The notes below the pieces were generated by a model. The model was not told the DNA's origin and ran no database searches. It worked only from the letters and a program-made list of their open reading frames with translations. Positions 14,847-20,757 of a stretch of DNA of 20,757 nucleotides are shown here, in pieces. A program made the translations under genes and the position numbers. This DNA is from a virus, in the IMG/VR virus record IMGVR_UViG_3300042517_001240, positions 1 through 20,757 of that record; one strand, given 5' to 3'. Numbering within the stretch: the stretch's first letter is position 1; each line of letters begins with the position of its first letter.

Positions 14847-15028
14847 TCGTTGGCTGGACCGAGTCGGCCTCGGCAGTTTTTAAAGAAACGGCACTCTTTG
14901 TTGTGTCGGATCCCGCTGCTGGAAATCCAATGGGTGCCCGTGGCTTCGCGGTAACATTGCCGACCGGCCCGGGCGCCGGGGATTGCGAGGGCCGCAGCCA
15001 CGAGCCACGGCACCAGCCACCGGTTCAT
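14816..15028 (-). CDS. Small secreted Cys-rich protein
   Basis: The 70-residue product has a clear signal peptide (WLVPWLVAAALAIPGARA, cut after residue 21). The mature part of about 49 residues has six cysteines: C25, C46, C52, C62, C65 and C68. The segment THWISSSGIRHNKECRFF followed by CKPCNLCGG resembles a small Cys-rich motif I have seen in secreted proteins of Verrucomicrobiota and relatives, where it may bind metal or form disulfides. ATG overlaps the stop of the upstream membrane-protein gene as ATGA. In this position it could act in the periplasm during lysis, for example as a spanin-like or envelope-modifying factor. That role is inference only. Confidence 0.78.
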   Translation of the reverse strand: MNRWLVPWLVAAALAIPGARAGRQCYREATGTHWISSSGIRHNKECRFFKNCRGRLGPANECKPCNLCGG

Positions 15029-15294
15029 CCCAGCTTTTGGAGCACCTTCTCCATGACATGTTTAGTTTCCGACACCACATCGGCCATTCGTTCTGCGAGC
15101 TCCCGGTATTGGGAAGCGTGCAGATCCTGCTTGGCCTCAAGCGCCGAGATGCGATCATCGCGCCGGGTGCCGATCTCCAAGCGTTCCTTGTCGCGTTTCT
15201 CGTCCCGTTTCCAGAGGGCCAGCACCGCCACGGCCAAGAGCACCGTGGGGCCCGCTTCGGGAAGCAGATGGAGGAGATCCGGGTCGGCGGACAT
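15025..15294 (-). CDS. Small membrane protein with coiled coil, holin-like candidate
   Basis: The 89-residue protein has one membrane segment, GPTVLLAVAVLALW (residues 15-28), followed by a highly charged coiled coil (about 29-87: KRDEKRDKERLE, then ISALEAKQ). The layout is like small phage holin accessory proteins or inner-membrane spanin subunits, and somewhat like XhlA with the order of parts reversed. The start is set by TAATG overlap with the upstream stop; the longer frame to 15339 is a shadow. It is followed by a secreted Cys-rich peptide and other lysis-type genes. Holin, antiholin and i-spanin cannot be told apart here. Confidence 0.75.
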   Translation of the reverse strand: MSADPDLLHLLPEAGPTVLLAVAVLALWKRDEKRDKERLEIGTRRDDRISALEAKQDLHASQYRELAERMADVVSETKHVMEKVLQKLG

Positions 15295-15506
15295 TAGAGG
15301 CTGATGGGTTGACCGACGATCGCGCTGCCCACAAGGCAAACGTCTTCGTTCTCCCAGGTGTCGGCTCCCCTGGCTTCGGCGGCTTCGTAAAGCAACGACT
15401 CGGGCACGGTGAACGGGACCACAACCGGGTTGCCCTGGACGAACAACACGCAGGCGCAGGTAACTGTTTCGTTGTCGTAGTCGATGGAAAGGGATTTGAT
15501 TTTCAT
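15294..15506 (-). CDS. Small protein of unknown function (70 aa)
   Basis: Starting at ATG 15506, the product MKIKSLSIDYDNETVTCACV continues with beta-like strands and an acidic, helical middle (PESLLYEAAEARGAD). It has three cysteines but no CxxC motif, and no signal peptide or membrane segment. The longer frame upstream to 15674 is Ser/Arg-rich and shadows the neighbouring gene. No family was recognised. It lies between a structural gene group and the lysis-like genes, 7 bases after the upstream stop. Confidence 0.7.
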   Translation of the reverse strand: MKIKSLSIDYDNETVTCACVLFVQGNPVVVPFTVPESLLYEAAEARGADTWENEDVCLVGSAIVGQPISL

Positions 15507-15513
15507 AAATAGG

Positions 15514-15744
15514 TCAGACGTTGACGGTGATCTGCGAGAAGGGGAGCGGGTAGGGTTTGGGCTCGGCGTCAAAAAGCTTTTTGAACTCGGCCACAAAACG
15601 CGCCTGTGACTGCTCAAACGTGAGTTTTTCAAGCTCCGCAATAGGCAGCGACACGCGGCGGGTTTTTCCGTCAAACGTGCCCGTCACGGTGCGATAGCCG
15701 TTGGCGTCTGTTGCGGTGAGGTTGGTGATGGTGATGGTTGGCAT
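15514..15744 (-). CDS. Small protein of unknown function (76 aa)
   Basis: The N-terminal half forms likely beta strands (TITITNLTATDANGYRTVTG, then KTRRVSLPI). The second half is an amphipathic helix (ELEKLTFEQSQARFVAEFKK) with a short Pro-rich end and a last strand, QITVNV. The fold might be a small structural or assembly protein. It starts 1 base after the stop of the upstream beta-rich structural gene. No family was recognised. Confidence 0.72.
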   Translation of the reverse strand: MPTITITNLTATDANGYRTVTGTFDGKTRRVSLPIAELEKLTFEQSQARFVAEFKKLFDAEPKPYPLPFSQITVNV

Positions 15745-15745
15745 G

Positions 15746-16882
15746 TTAAACGGTGCGGCTGAGCTTCACTTTGATCTGACCGGCAGCGACGGCGGTGGTG
15801 TCGGCATCCGCCATGCCGCCAGTGACAGCGATGCCGAGCCCGAGGGCGAACCGGTATCCGTTGAACCCGGGCGTAAATTCACCGACGCCGGGCACCCCGC
15901 CCACGGCGGCAGGCACTGGAATGATCATTTCGGGAACGTCGGTGCCCACAACCGGAGCGGTGGCTTTGTTGTAGAGCTTCACAAACGCTGGTGTCGCCCC
16001 GATGTTGGTCGCATAAAACGCCTGAACCCCGCTGGTGCCGGTTATGATGAGAGCTCCGTTTGTGCTCGCTGCGCTGTTGAGAAAAAACGGTGTGGTGGGC
16101 GCGGCGGGCGTTCCTGCCGTCGTCACAGCAGATAGAGTCTGACCAGACGGCAACGAAAACTGAAACGGAACGTAGGGAGCTTGATTCAAAACCGCGAACG
16201 CCCGGATGGTGCCAGCCGTCAGGCCGGTTGTAAGGTTCACCCTGAGGAAGTTGACTCCTTGTAGATTCAGTTGAAACACACGGGTCGCTGCTGTCGGAGT
16301 AACAGCCGCGTTGAGCGGGGCAACGGTCTGCACCGTTTTTTCCTGTGCCTGCAGCGTGTGGACGCCCTTTGTGAACGCTGAATCAAGCGCGGCTTGAATC
16401 GTGTAAGAGCCTGTGGTCGCCGTGGAAATAATCACCAAGTCGCCGCTCTGGTAGTCGGTGACATCAAGTGCAGCGGTGCCAGCCGCAGAGTCGAGCAGGT
16501 TGGTGTAAGTGGTCGCTGTTGCGACCGTGGCAAACCCGTTGACGGTGAGTTTTTTCGGCGCTGAAACCGGAGTAGACGCCGACACAAGCGCGGACCCGAG
16601 CACGGGAACACGGGACAGGTAAGTGGTCCAGTTTTGGAGCCCGCGCTTGAAAAGCATGTTGAAACTTGCGGGGCCATCGTCGGTTGTCGCCGGGGCGTGG
16701 CCAACATCGCCAAGAATATCTACAAGCGTCCCATTGGACGCCAATGTCACGCGCTGAGTTGTTGCGTCAGTTGGGCCCCCGCCCATCGAGACGTTGGGCG
16801 CCACGATGAGTCTGCCTTCGTCGTCCCCCTGTAAAGGAACAGCTTTTCCAGTGGATGTGGTGCCGTAATTCAGATTCTTCAT
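15746..16882 (-). CDS. Beta-rich virion structural protein (378 aa)
   Basis: The protein is dominated by Ala, Thr, Val and Gly in beta-like strands. The opening (TSTGKAVPLQGDDEGRLIVA, then TTQRVTLASNGT) is of a type seen in phage structural proteins. A jelly-roll-like middle contains TGSYTIQAALDSAF and LQGVNFLRVNL. The end is Gly-rich (GFNGYRFALGLGIAVTGGMA). No membrane segment or enzyme motif is seen. Its place after the connector suggests a capsid-surface, head-fibre or tail-associated protein. Start ATG 16882 lies 10 bases after the upstream stop. The exact role is unknown. Confidence 0.8.
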   Translation of the reverse strand: MKNLNYGTTSTGKAVPLQGDDEGRLIVAPNVSMGGGPTDATTQRVTLASNGTLVDILGDVGHAPATTDDGPASFNMLFKRGLQNWTTYLSRVPVLGSALVSASTPVSAPKKLTVNGFATVATATTYTNLLDSAAGTAALDVTDYQSGDLVIISTATTGSYTIQAALDSAFTKGVHTLQAQEKTVQTVAPLNAAVTPTAATRVFQLNLQGVNFLRVNLTTGLTAGTIRAFAVLNQAPYVPFQFSLPSGQTLSAVTTAGTPAAPTTPFFLNSAASTNGALIITGTSGVQAFYATNIGATPAFVKLYNKATAPVVGTDVPEMIIPVPAAVGGVPGVGEFTPGFNGYRFALGLGIAVTGGMADADTTAVAAGQIKVKLSRTV

Positions 16883-16892
16883 AAGGTGGCAT

Positions 16893-17723
16893 TCAGGCCC
16901 GGACGAATGCGCGGGCGGTTTGGCTTTGCTGCTGGTTTACTTTGTCCATCTCATCGTCGAGCAGGCTGTTCGCCTCGCTGCGTTCGATGCGGGCTTTGTC
17001 GTGTTGCCCGTCCTCGCGCAGGGCGTCGGCATACGCGGCATGGGTCACATGCGGGGCGAGCACATACGGGAAAGGTTCCACCGCCCAGAAGGTCGGCGCC
17101 ACGTTGGGCACTTGGTTGGTGTTGGTCGCAAGCGCCCGATACGTCTGGCCCGTGGCGGCGAGATACACCCGATCCCCGGCGGCATACGTGGTGAGCGTGG
17201 AATGCGTGGTGGCGCTCATCTCACTGGGCCGGATCCGGTATTCCACCCACACGGACACGAGCCCGAGATCGATCGTCACGGCGTCGTCGACGATCCGGAA
17301 CGGGATGGGTTGGCCGGTCTTGGCGGGGTTGCCCGTGAACACGTTGAACACCTCGCCCATGACCGTCTTGCCGGCTTGTTCCAGCGGGACCGACCGGTCG
17401 AGATCCGTGAGCGGCGTCCACCAGGCGGTTTCGGTGAGGGCGTGGTTGGTGTTCGCCGCCTGGAGGCTCTGGTAATAGCCGCCGTTCCCATACACCTCGG
17501 CGCCGAGCGCGTAGGTGGTCGCGGCCGAATAAGCGTCCCGGAAGAAGCGTTGTTCGCTCCGGCTCAGCTCCGGCCACGGATAAATCTCCCACGCCCGGCG
17601 GAGATGTTTGTTGATATACCGGGTGAGACCCTCGGCTTGGGCCGAGGTGAAATTGGTTGCGGGATCCAGCCCCAGCGCACTGGCCACCCCGTGAAGAACG
17701 CTCTTGAAAGTGACGGTCCTCAT
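16893..17723 (-). CDS. Head-tail adaptor-like protein with two carbohydrate-binding-like inserts
   Basis: The 276-residue protein begins with a helical part containing GLTRYINKHLRRAWEIYPWP (residues 32-51), like short-tail adaptor proteins. The C-terminal helices (YADALREDGQHDKARIERSE) also fit that group. Two similar inserts are visible: YALGAEVYGNGGYYQSLQAA through WW (71-105), and YAAGDRVYLAATGQTYRALA through FW (180-217). They match the pattern of CBM5/12 chitin- or cellulose-binding modules (YxxGDxVxxxGxxYxAxxxxxxxxPxxxxxW). It would join portal and nozzle, and the inserts could decorate the neck. The start is fixed by an ATGA overlap. The adaptor call rests on pattern and context. Confidence 0.78.
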   Translation of the reverse strand: MRTVTFKSVLHGVASALGLDPATNFTSAQAEGLTRYINKHLRRAWEIYPWPELSRSEQRFFRDAYSAATTYALGAEVYGNGGYYQSLQAANTNHALTETAWWTPLTDLDRSVPLEQAGKTVMGEVFNVFTGNPAKTGQPIPFRIVDDAVTIDLGLVSVWVEYRIRPSEMSATTHSTLTTYAAGDRVYLAATGQTYRALATNTNQVPNVAPTFWAVEPFPYVLAPHVTHAAYADALREDGQHDKARIERSEANSLLDDEMDKVNQQQSQTARAFVRA

Positions 17724-17908
17724 CGGCGCAGGGCTTTCTCGCGTTTGAGCAGTTCCTCGACGATCTTCCGGAGCCGCGGCTCGGCGTCGGGTTCGAGTTC
17801 AATGATGTGCCCCTCCAGTTCCCACGCGCATTTGCCCTCCGGCGCGGGCACCTGGAGGAACCCGAGCACACTCATGGCTTTGCATTGTTGGGGACTCGGC
17901 GACGTCAT
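17720..17908 (-). CDS. Small charged protein of unknown function (62 aa)
   Basis: The true start is ATG 17908, in an ATGA overlap with the upstream gene; the stop overlaps the next start the same way. The product begins MTSPSPQQCKAMSVLGFLQV. It has a short hydrophobic stretch, an acidic middle (ELEGHIIELEPDAEP) and a basic helical end (LRKIVEELLKREKALRR). It resembles a small head-completion or assembly factor in size and place only. No family was recognised. Confidence 0.72.
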   Translation of the reverse strand: MTSPSPQQCKAMSVLGFLQVPAPEGKCAWELEGHIIELEPDAEPRLRKIVEELLKREKALRR

Positions 17909-18234
17909 GCTCGGAGTCCGTTCACCCGCAGCGTGGTGTTCTTGCTCTGGCTCTTCACCCGGAGATGCGGGTTGTCGCGCAGATACCGTTTCCGGAAATC
18001 TTTGTCCGCCCAGCACCCTTTGCCGTGCAGCGCTTCGAGCCCGAAATAAATGTCCGGATGCACGGAGAGCGTGCATTGACCCAACCCCTTTACGTGTGCC
18101 CGCTGAAGCCGTTCGTTGGCCGAGGCGATCTGCGCCTGTTGCACCTCGGCCATGGCGGCCCGTGCGTTCCAGCCAGCGCGAAACTCCGCCGCAAGCGGGG
18201 CAAGCTCCTCGTTCCAGTCGATCTGTTGGATCAT
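17905..18234 (-). CDS. Protein of unknown function (109 aa)
   Basis: The N-terminal half is helical (NEELAPLAAEFRAGWNARAA, then EVQQAQIASANERLQRAH). The rest is basic and mixed (CTLSVHPDIYFGLEALHGKG, then DFRKRYLRDNPHLRVKSQSK). There is no signal peptide, membrane segment or catalytic motif. Its start lies just downstream of a strong hairpin and has no visible Shine-Dalgarno sequence, so expression may be kept lower than that of the capsid genes. The head-connector location suggests a minor virion or assembly protein. Confidence 0.75.
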   Translation of the reverse strand: MIQQIDWNEELAPLAAEFRAGWNARAAMAEVQQAQIASANERLQRAHVKGLGQCTLSVHPDIYFGLEALHGKGCWADKDFRKRYLRDNPHLRVKSQSKNTTLRVNGLRA

Positions 18235-18242
18235 AAAGAGGG

Positions 18243-18273
18243 GCCGCCCGGGGTGGATCTCACCCCGGACGGC
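18243..18273 (-). terminator. Strong intergenic hairpin after the capsid genes (terminator or attenuator-like)
   Basis: On the minus strand, 18273-18261 (GCCGTCCGGGGTG) pairs with 18255-18243 (CACCCCGGGCGGC). This makes a 13-bp GC-rich stem with one G-U pair and a 5-base loop. It is followed by CCCTCTTT, a weak T-tract, and then the next ATG at 18234. It fills the widest gap in the window (57 bases). It may partly stop transcription or protect the 3' end of the capsid message. Confidence 0.5.
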
Positions 18274-18291
18274 TTTGGGTCGCGGAAGCGG

Positions 18292-18744
18292 TTAGGACAC
18301 CTTGTTGAGGTTGATAAGCTTCACGAACAGGTGCACCTCGCCCTCATTGAGTGCCGCGAGGCTCTTTGCGGACATGGACCCGAACGTGAGCTTGAACGTG
18401 TCGGCCGCCGTGTAGGCTTTGCCGGTCGTCGCGGTGAACACGCCGAAATCCACTTTGCTCCCGTTGGCGTTGAGCTCGGCCGCAGTCCGCCAGGTCGTGG
18501 CCGATGCGTTGTCGCCGATGCTCAGCGTGGTGGTGTTGTGGGCCGCGTCCGCGCTGTTGCGGAACGGGGTCTTGAGCTTGAACCCGCCCAGGGGGCCCAC
18601 GTAATACCCGGCGGCTAGGGCGATGTTGATCGCCTGCGCGGTGTTTGCGGTGGCCTCGGTCAGGTCGGTGTGGTCCACCTTGATGAGGTGACTGCACCCG
18701 GTGGACACTTTTTCTTCGATGGGAAGTTCGATGACTTGGCTCAT
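18292..18744 (-). CDS. Capsid-associated (putative decoration) protein
   Basis: The 150-residue beta-rich protein follows the major capsid gene after 3 bases. The pattern GGFKLKTPFRNSADAAHNTT then LSIGDNASATTWRTAAELNA and NGSKV resembles a widespread group of phage virion proteins encoded next to capsid genes, likely decoration or head-surface proteins. The tail (AALNEGEVHLFVKLINL) is a final beta pair. There is no membrane segment or signal peptide. The role is inferred from pattern and position. A strong hairpin lies directly after the gene. Confidence 0.78.
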   Translation of the reverse strand: MSQVIELPIEEKVSTGCSHLIKVDHTDLTEATANTAQAINIALAAGYYVGPLGGFKLKTPFRNSADAAHNTTTLSIGDNASATTWRTAAELNANGSKVDFGVFTATTGKAYTAADTFKLTFGSMSAKSLAALNEGEVHLFVKLINLNKVS

Positions 18745-18747
18745 AAC

Positions 18748-19749
18748 TTAGGAAGCGGCGATTTTACCGTGGGCAAGAGGGCTGGTGACGCAGAGGGACA
18801 CGATGGCGTCGATGACGCCGCGTGGGCCGCCGCCAGCGTCGGGCAAGGGCCGGAAGTAAGGCGCGGTGTGGGTGCGCAGCTCGATGAACTCCATGTCCAC
18901 CAGGGCCGCGTGTTTCATGTTGGGAACGCCGCCCCCCGTGGTGGCGCCGACGAACAGGTCGGGGATGATTTCAACCACCCCGTAGTCGCCTTCGTAGAGG
19001 TCGACCGCCGTCACAAAGGTGCGGTCCTTGAGCTCGCCTTTGAATTGGCGGATCACGGTGTTGCTCGCCTTGTTCGGCGCATACCGGCCGAAGTCGGTGA
19101 TGGCGTTTTTGACCTGGGTGCCCGCGAACAAAACGAGTTCCTTGGCAACGCCGGTCTGCTCGTAACGGCTCTGGAGTATGGCGCGGAAATCGTCCTCGTC
19201 GAAGTCCGTCAGTGCGCCGCTGTAGATGCTCGCCGCCGGGGTGCGATAAGCCGCGTCGGTGATGGGCAGATCGGTCTGCACGGCGGACTGAACCCATTTC
19301 TGGAAGCCGCGCTGTTTGCTGCCGTCCTGCCCGTTGTCCTCTGCGGACTCCTGGTTGGAGAGCATCGCAATCTCCATGTTGCGCTTGATCTCGTACATGC
19401 TCTTGCGCTTGGCTCGGGCAAACTCGCGCTCGGGAACTCCCGCGACGGTCTGCACGTTCTCGGCGATGAAGCCCACCATGGGCGCTTCACGGTACACCTC
19501 GCACCGGGCGCCGAGACGGGCCCGGCGTTCGGCGGAGTTGGAGAAGGTGTCGACGTCTTTGCCGTCGGGCACCCCGCCCGCCTTCGGGTCCGCGTAGCGG
19601 TCCACTTGGAAGGAGTAGAGGATGTTGGTCGGAGTGTCGCCTTTCGGCAGCTTCGACATGAAAGGCATTTGCTTGGCATCGGCCACGGCGAGGATGTCGG
19701 AGAGATCCTCGCGTGCGCCGACTTGGGCGACTTGGTTGGTGTAAGGCAT
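18748..19749 (-). CDS. Major capsid protein, SU10/DUF5309-like
   Basis: The 333-residue protein begins with VGAREDLSDILAVADAKQMP then FMSKLPKGDTPTNILYSFQVD, which matches the start of SU10-type (DUF5309) capsid proteins. These open with REDLxD, a TPFxS segment, and a strand leading into the E-loop. GVPDGKDVDTFSNSAERR follows. A helix (FARAKRKSMYEIKRNMEIAM) acts as the HK97-fold spine, and later strands include ELVLFAGTQVKNAITDFGRY. It forms the head shell. It sits 15 bases after the scaffold-like gene and has no clear Shine-Dalgarno sequence. Synteny and motifs agree well. Confidence 0.9.
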   Translation of the reverse strand: MPYTNQVAQVGAREDLSDILAVADAKQMPFMSKLPKGDTPTNILYSFQVDRYADPKAGGVPDGKDVDTFSNSAERRARLGARCEVYREAPMVGFIAENVQTVAGVPEREFARAKRKSMYEIKRNMEIAMLSNQESAEDNGQDGSKQRGFQKWVQSAVQTDLPITDAAYRTPAASIYSGALTDFDEDDFRAILQSRYEQTGVAKELVLFAGTQVKNAITDFGRYAPNKASNTVIRQFKGELKDRTFVTAVDLYEGDYGVVEIIPDLFVGATTGGGVPNMKHAALVDMEFIELRTHTAPYFRPLPDAGGGPRGVIDAIVSLCVTSPLAHGKIAAS

Positions 19750-19764
19750 AGAAACAGGGTCTGG

Positions 19765-20757
19765 TTATGCCCGGCTTGCTGTGGCCAGGAAGAACCGCTC
19801 GATCGCGTCGGAGCTGCCGCCGCTCTGGAACACTTCTTCAAGGGCCTTGGTCCGCACCAGTTTGTCGGTGGAGACTTTGGGCACGGGCGTTTTGGTGACC
19901 GGCGCAGCAGGTGCGCGCTCGGGTTGTTTGATGGGTGTGGGCTTGGGCGTTTCGCCGCGCTGCATCCGGGCCCGGTGACCTTCGAGCCATTCGCCCACGA
20001 ACACCTCGGGATCGGCGAAGCGCCGAATCTCGGGCAACGCCTGGAGCACTTGCTGGAAGAGCCGGTGTTCGTCGCTCTTCGTGTCGAAGAGCGCCGGATA
20101 CTCCGTGCGCGCCAGCTCGATTTGTTCGGTGCGTTGCCGGAGAAACTCCGCTCGCGCCGGGGCGTGTTCGCTGAGCACCTCGTCGCACCGCGAGAAATGG
20201 CTGCGGATCTCCGCCGCCGTGGCTACTCGGGTGCCGCCGTTGCCGTCGGGCACTTCCACGGGATCGCCCGTCTCCGGGTCGACACCGTCCCAGTGCGTGA
20301 TGGCCCAGGCGCGGATGCGTTTGGCTCGGGCGATTTCTTCCTGGAGTTGCGCGGCGTTCTCGACGTGGGCCAGCGGGGTTTCCGCAGACGTCGGCACGGG
20401 CGCCTCGGCAGGAGAGGCCGGGGTGGTTTGGGTGAGCTTGGCTTCCAGCTCGGCGATGCGGGCCTCGCGTTCCGCCACCGCATCGGACACCGCTTTCGCG
20501 GAGGTCTCCTCGGCAGTCTTGGCGCGGGCGGTGAGCTTGTTGATCCGCTTGAGCATCTTGGCGATGGCGCGCGGATCGTTCTCGGCGATGTCGTCTTCCT
20601 CCTCGGGCTGGGCCTTCTGTTCTGGCTCGGCTTCCGGGGTCGGCTCCTGAAGATCGGTCGGATCAGGCTGATCCGTCGGATCGGTCGGATCTTGAACATC
20701 GGCCGGAGTGGTCGGATTTTCTGCTGTGGTTTGCTGGCCGAGAAACTCGCGTTCCTG
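19765..20757 (-). CDS. Scaffolding-like capsid assembly protein, N-terminus beyond the window
   Basis: The frame is open to the right edge, so the start lies outside; 330 residues are visible. The first 60 are acidic, Pro/Asp/Thr/Glu-rich and disordered, with a DPT repeat. A helical coiled coil follows (KMLKRINKLTARAKTAEETS, then AEREARIAELEAKLTQ), and then a helical region with AQLQEEIARAKRIRAW. The basic C-terminus has PVTKTPVPKVSTDKL and a last helix, SDAIERFFLATASRA. Low-complexity acidic start, coiled coil and basic C-terminal helix directly upstream of the capsid gene are typical of phage scaffolds. ATG 20556 is an internal methionine, not needed as the start. A fused protease further upstream cannot be excluded. 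Confidence 0.85.
   Translation of the reverse strand, partial: QEREFLGQQTTAENPTTPADVQDPTDPTDQPDPTDLQEPTPEAEPEQKAQPEEEDDIAENDPRAIAKMLKRINKLTARAKTAEETSAKAVSDAVAEREARIAELEAKLTQTTPASPAEAPVPTSAETPLAHVENAAQLQEEIARAKRIRAWAITHWDGVDPETGDPVEVPDGNGGTRVATAAEIRSHFSRCDEVLSEHAPARAEFLRQRTEQIELARTEYPALFDTKSDEHRLFQQVLQALPEIRRFADPEVFVGEWLEGHRARMQRGETPKPTPIKQPERAPAAPVTKTPVPKVSTDKLVRTKALEEVFQSGGSSDAIERFFLATASRA
20653..20700 (-). repeat. 9-bp periodic DPT repeat in the scaffold-like gene
   Basis: Aspartate codons (GAT) recur every 9 bases, at 20653, 20662, 20671, 20680, 20689 and 20698, giving DVQDPTDPTDQPDPTD. The nonamer is the same type as at 3009-3050 in the polyvalent gene 17 kb away. Confidence 0.85.

Noticed and set aside
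16920-18236. 438-codon plus-strand frame
   Set aside because: It spans several minus-strand genes joined by ATGA overlaps and has a low-complexity Arg/Gly/His/Pro product.

Overview
The window is a tightly packed stretch of a tailed-phage genome or prophage. All 23 credible genes lie on the minus strand, so transcription runs from the right edge (20757) to the left edge (1). No gene-free stretch exceeds about 60 bases. At least eight neighbouring genes overlap by an ATGA stop/start, and most others are separated by only a few bases, which fits one long structural operon. No tRNA, rRNA, CRISPR array, insertion sequence or integrase was seen. A nozzle-type beta-propeller protein plus an adaptor-like protein, with no tape measure, sheath or tube protein, suggests a short-tailed (podovirus-like) virion. 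The DNA is GC-rich. Few starts have a good Shine-Dalgarno sequence, and one small secreted Cys-rich protein resembles peptides I associate with Verrucomicrobiota and relatives. The host guess is therefore a GC-rich bacterium of that kind, held with low confidence.

Layout in order of transcription. Head module (20757-18292): scaffold-like protein (5' end outside the window), SU10-type major capsid protein, and a small capsid-associated protein, closed by a strong hairpin at 18243-18273. Connector and surface module (18234-15294): two small unknown proteins, an adaptor-like protein with two carbohydrate-binding-like inserts, a beta-rich structural protein and two small unknowns. Lysis-like module (15294-13769): a small membrane protein with a coiled coil, a secreted Cys-rich peptide, a DUF1353 protein, a possible 36-residue membrane peptide and an L,D-transpeptidase-like protein that may be the endolysin. 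Portal and tail (13772-8234): portal, nozzle, tail fibre and a coiled-coil protein. Ejection module (8229-1): a repeat-rich internal virion protein, a PAPS-reductase-family enzyme, a SET-domain protein, another probable internal protein, and a giant polyvalent protein that runs off the left edge.

The most striking gene is the giant polyvalent protein. It is one uninterrupted frame of at least 1543 residues, easily missed because its stop lies outside the window. It joins a 3D (lytic transglycosylase-like) domain, a glycine-rich hydrophobic region, an HExxGH metallopeptidase-like motif, and an ADP-ribosyltransferase of the ART-PolyVal type. The simplest model is a virion protein that opens the cell wall, enters the host with the DNA and modifies host targets. 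Whether the adjacent SET and PAPS-reductase-like enzymes travel in the same package is unknown.
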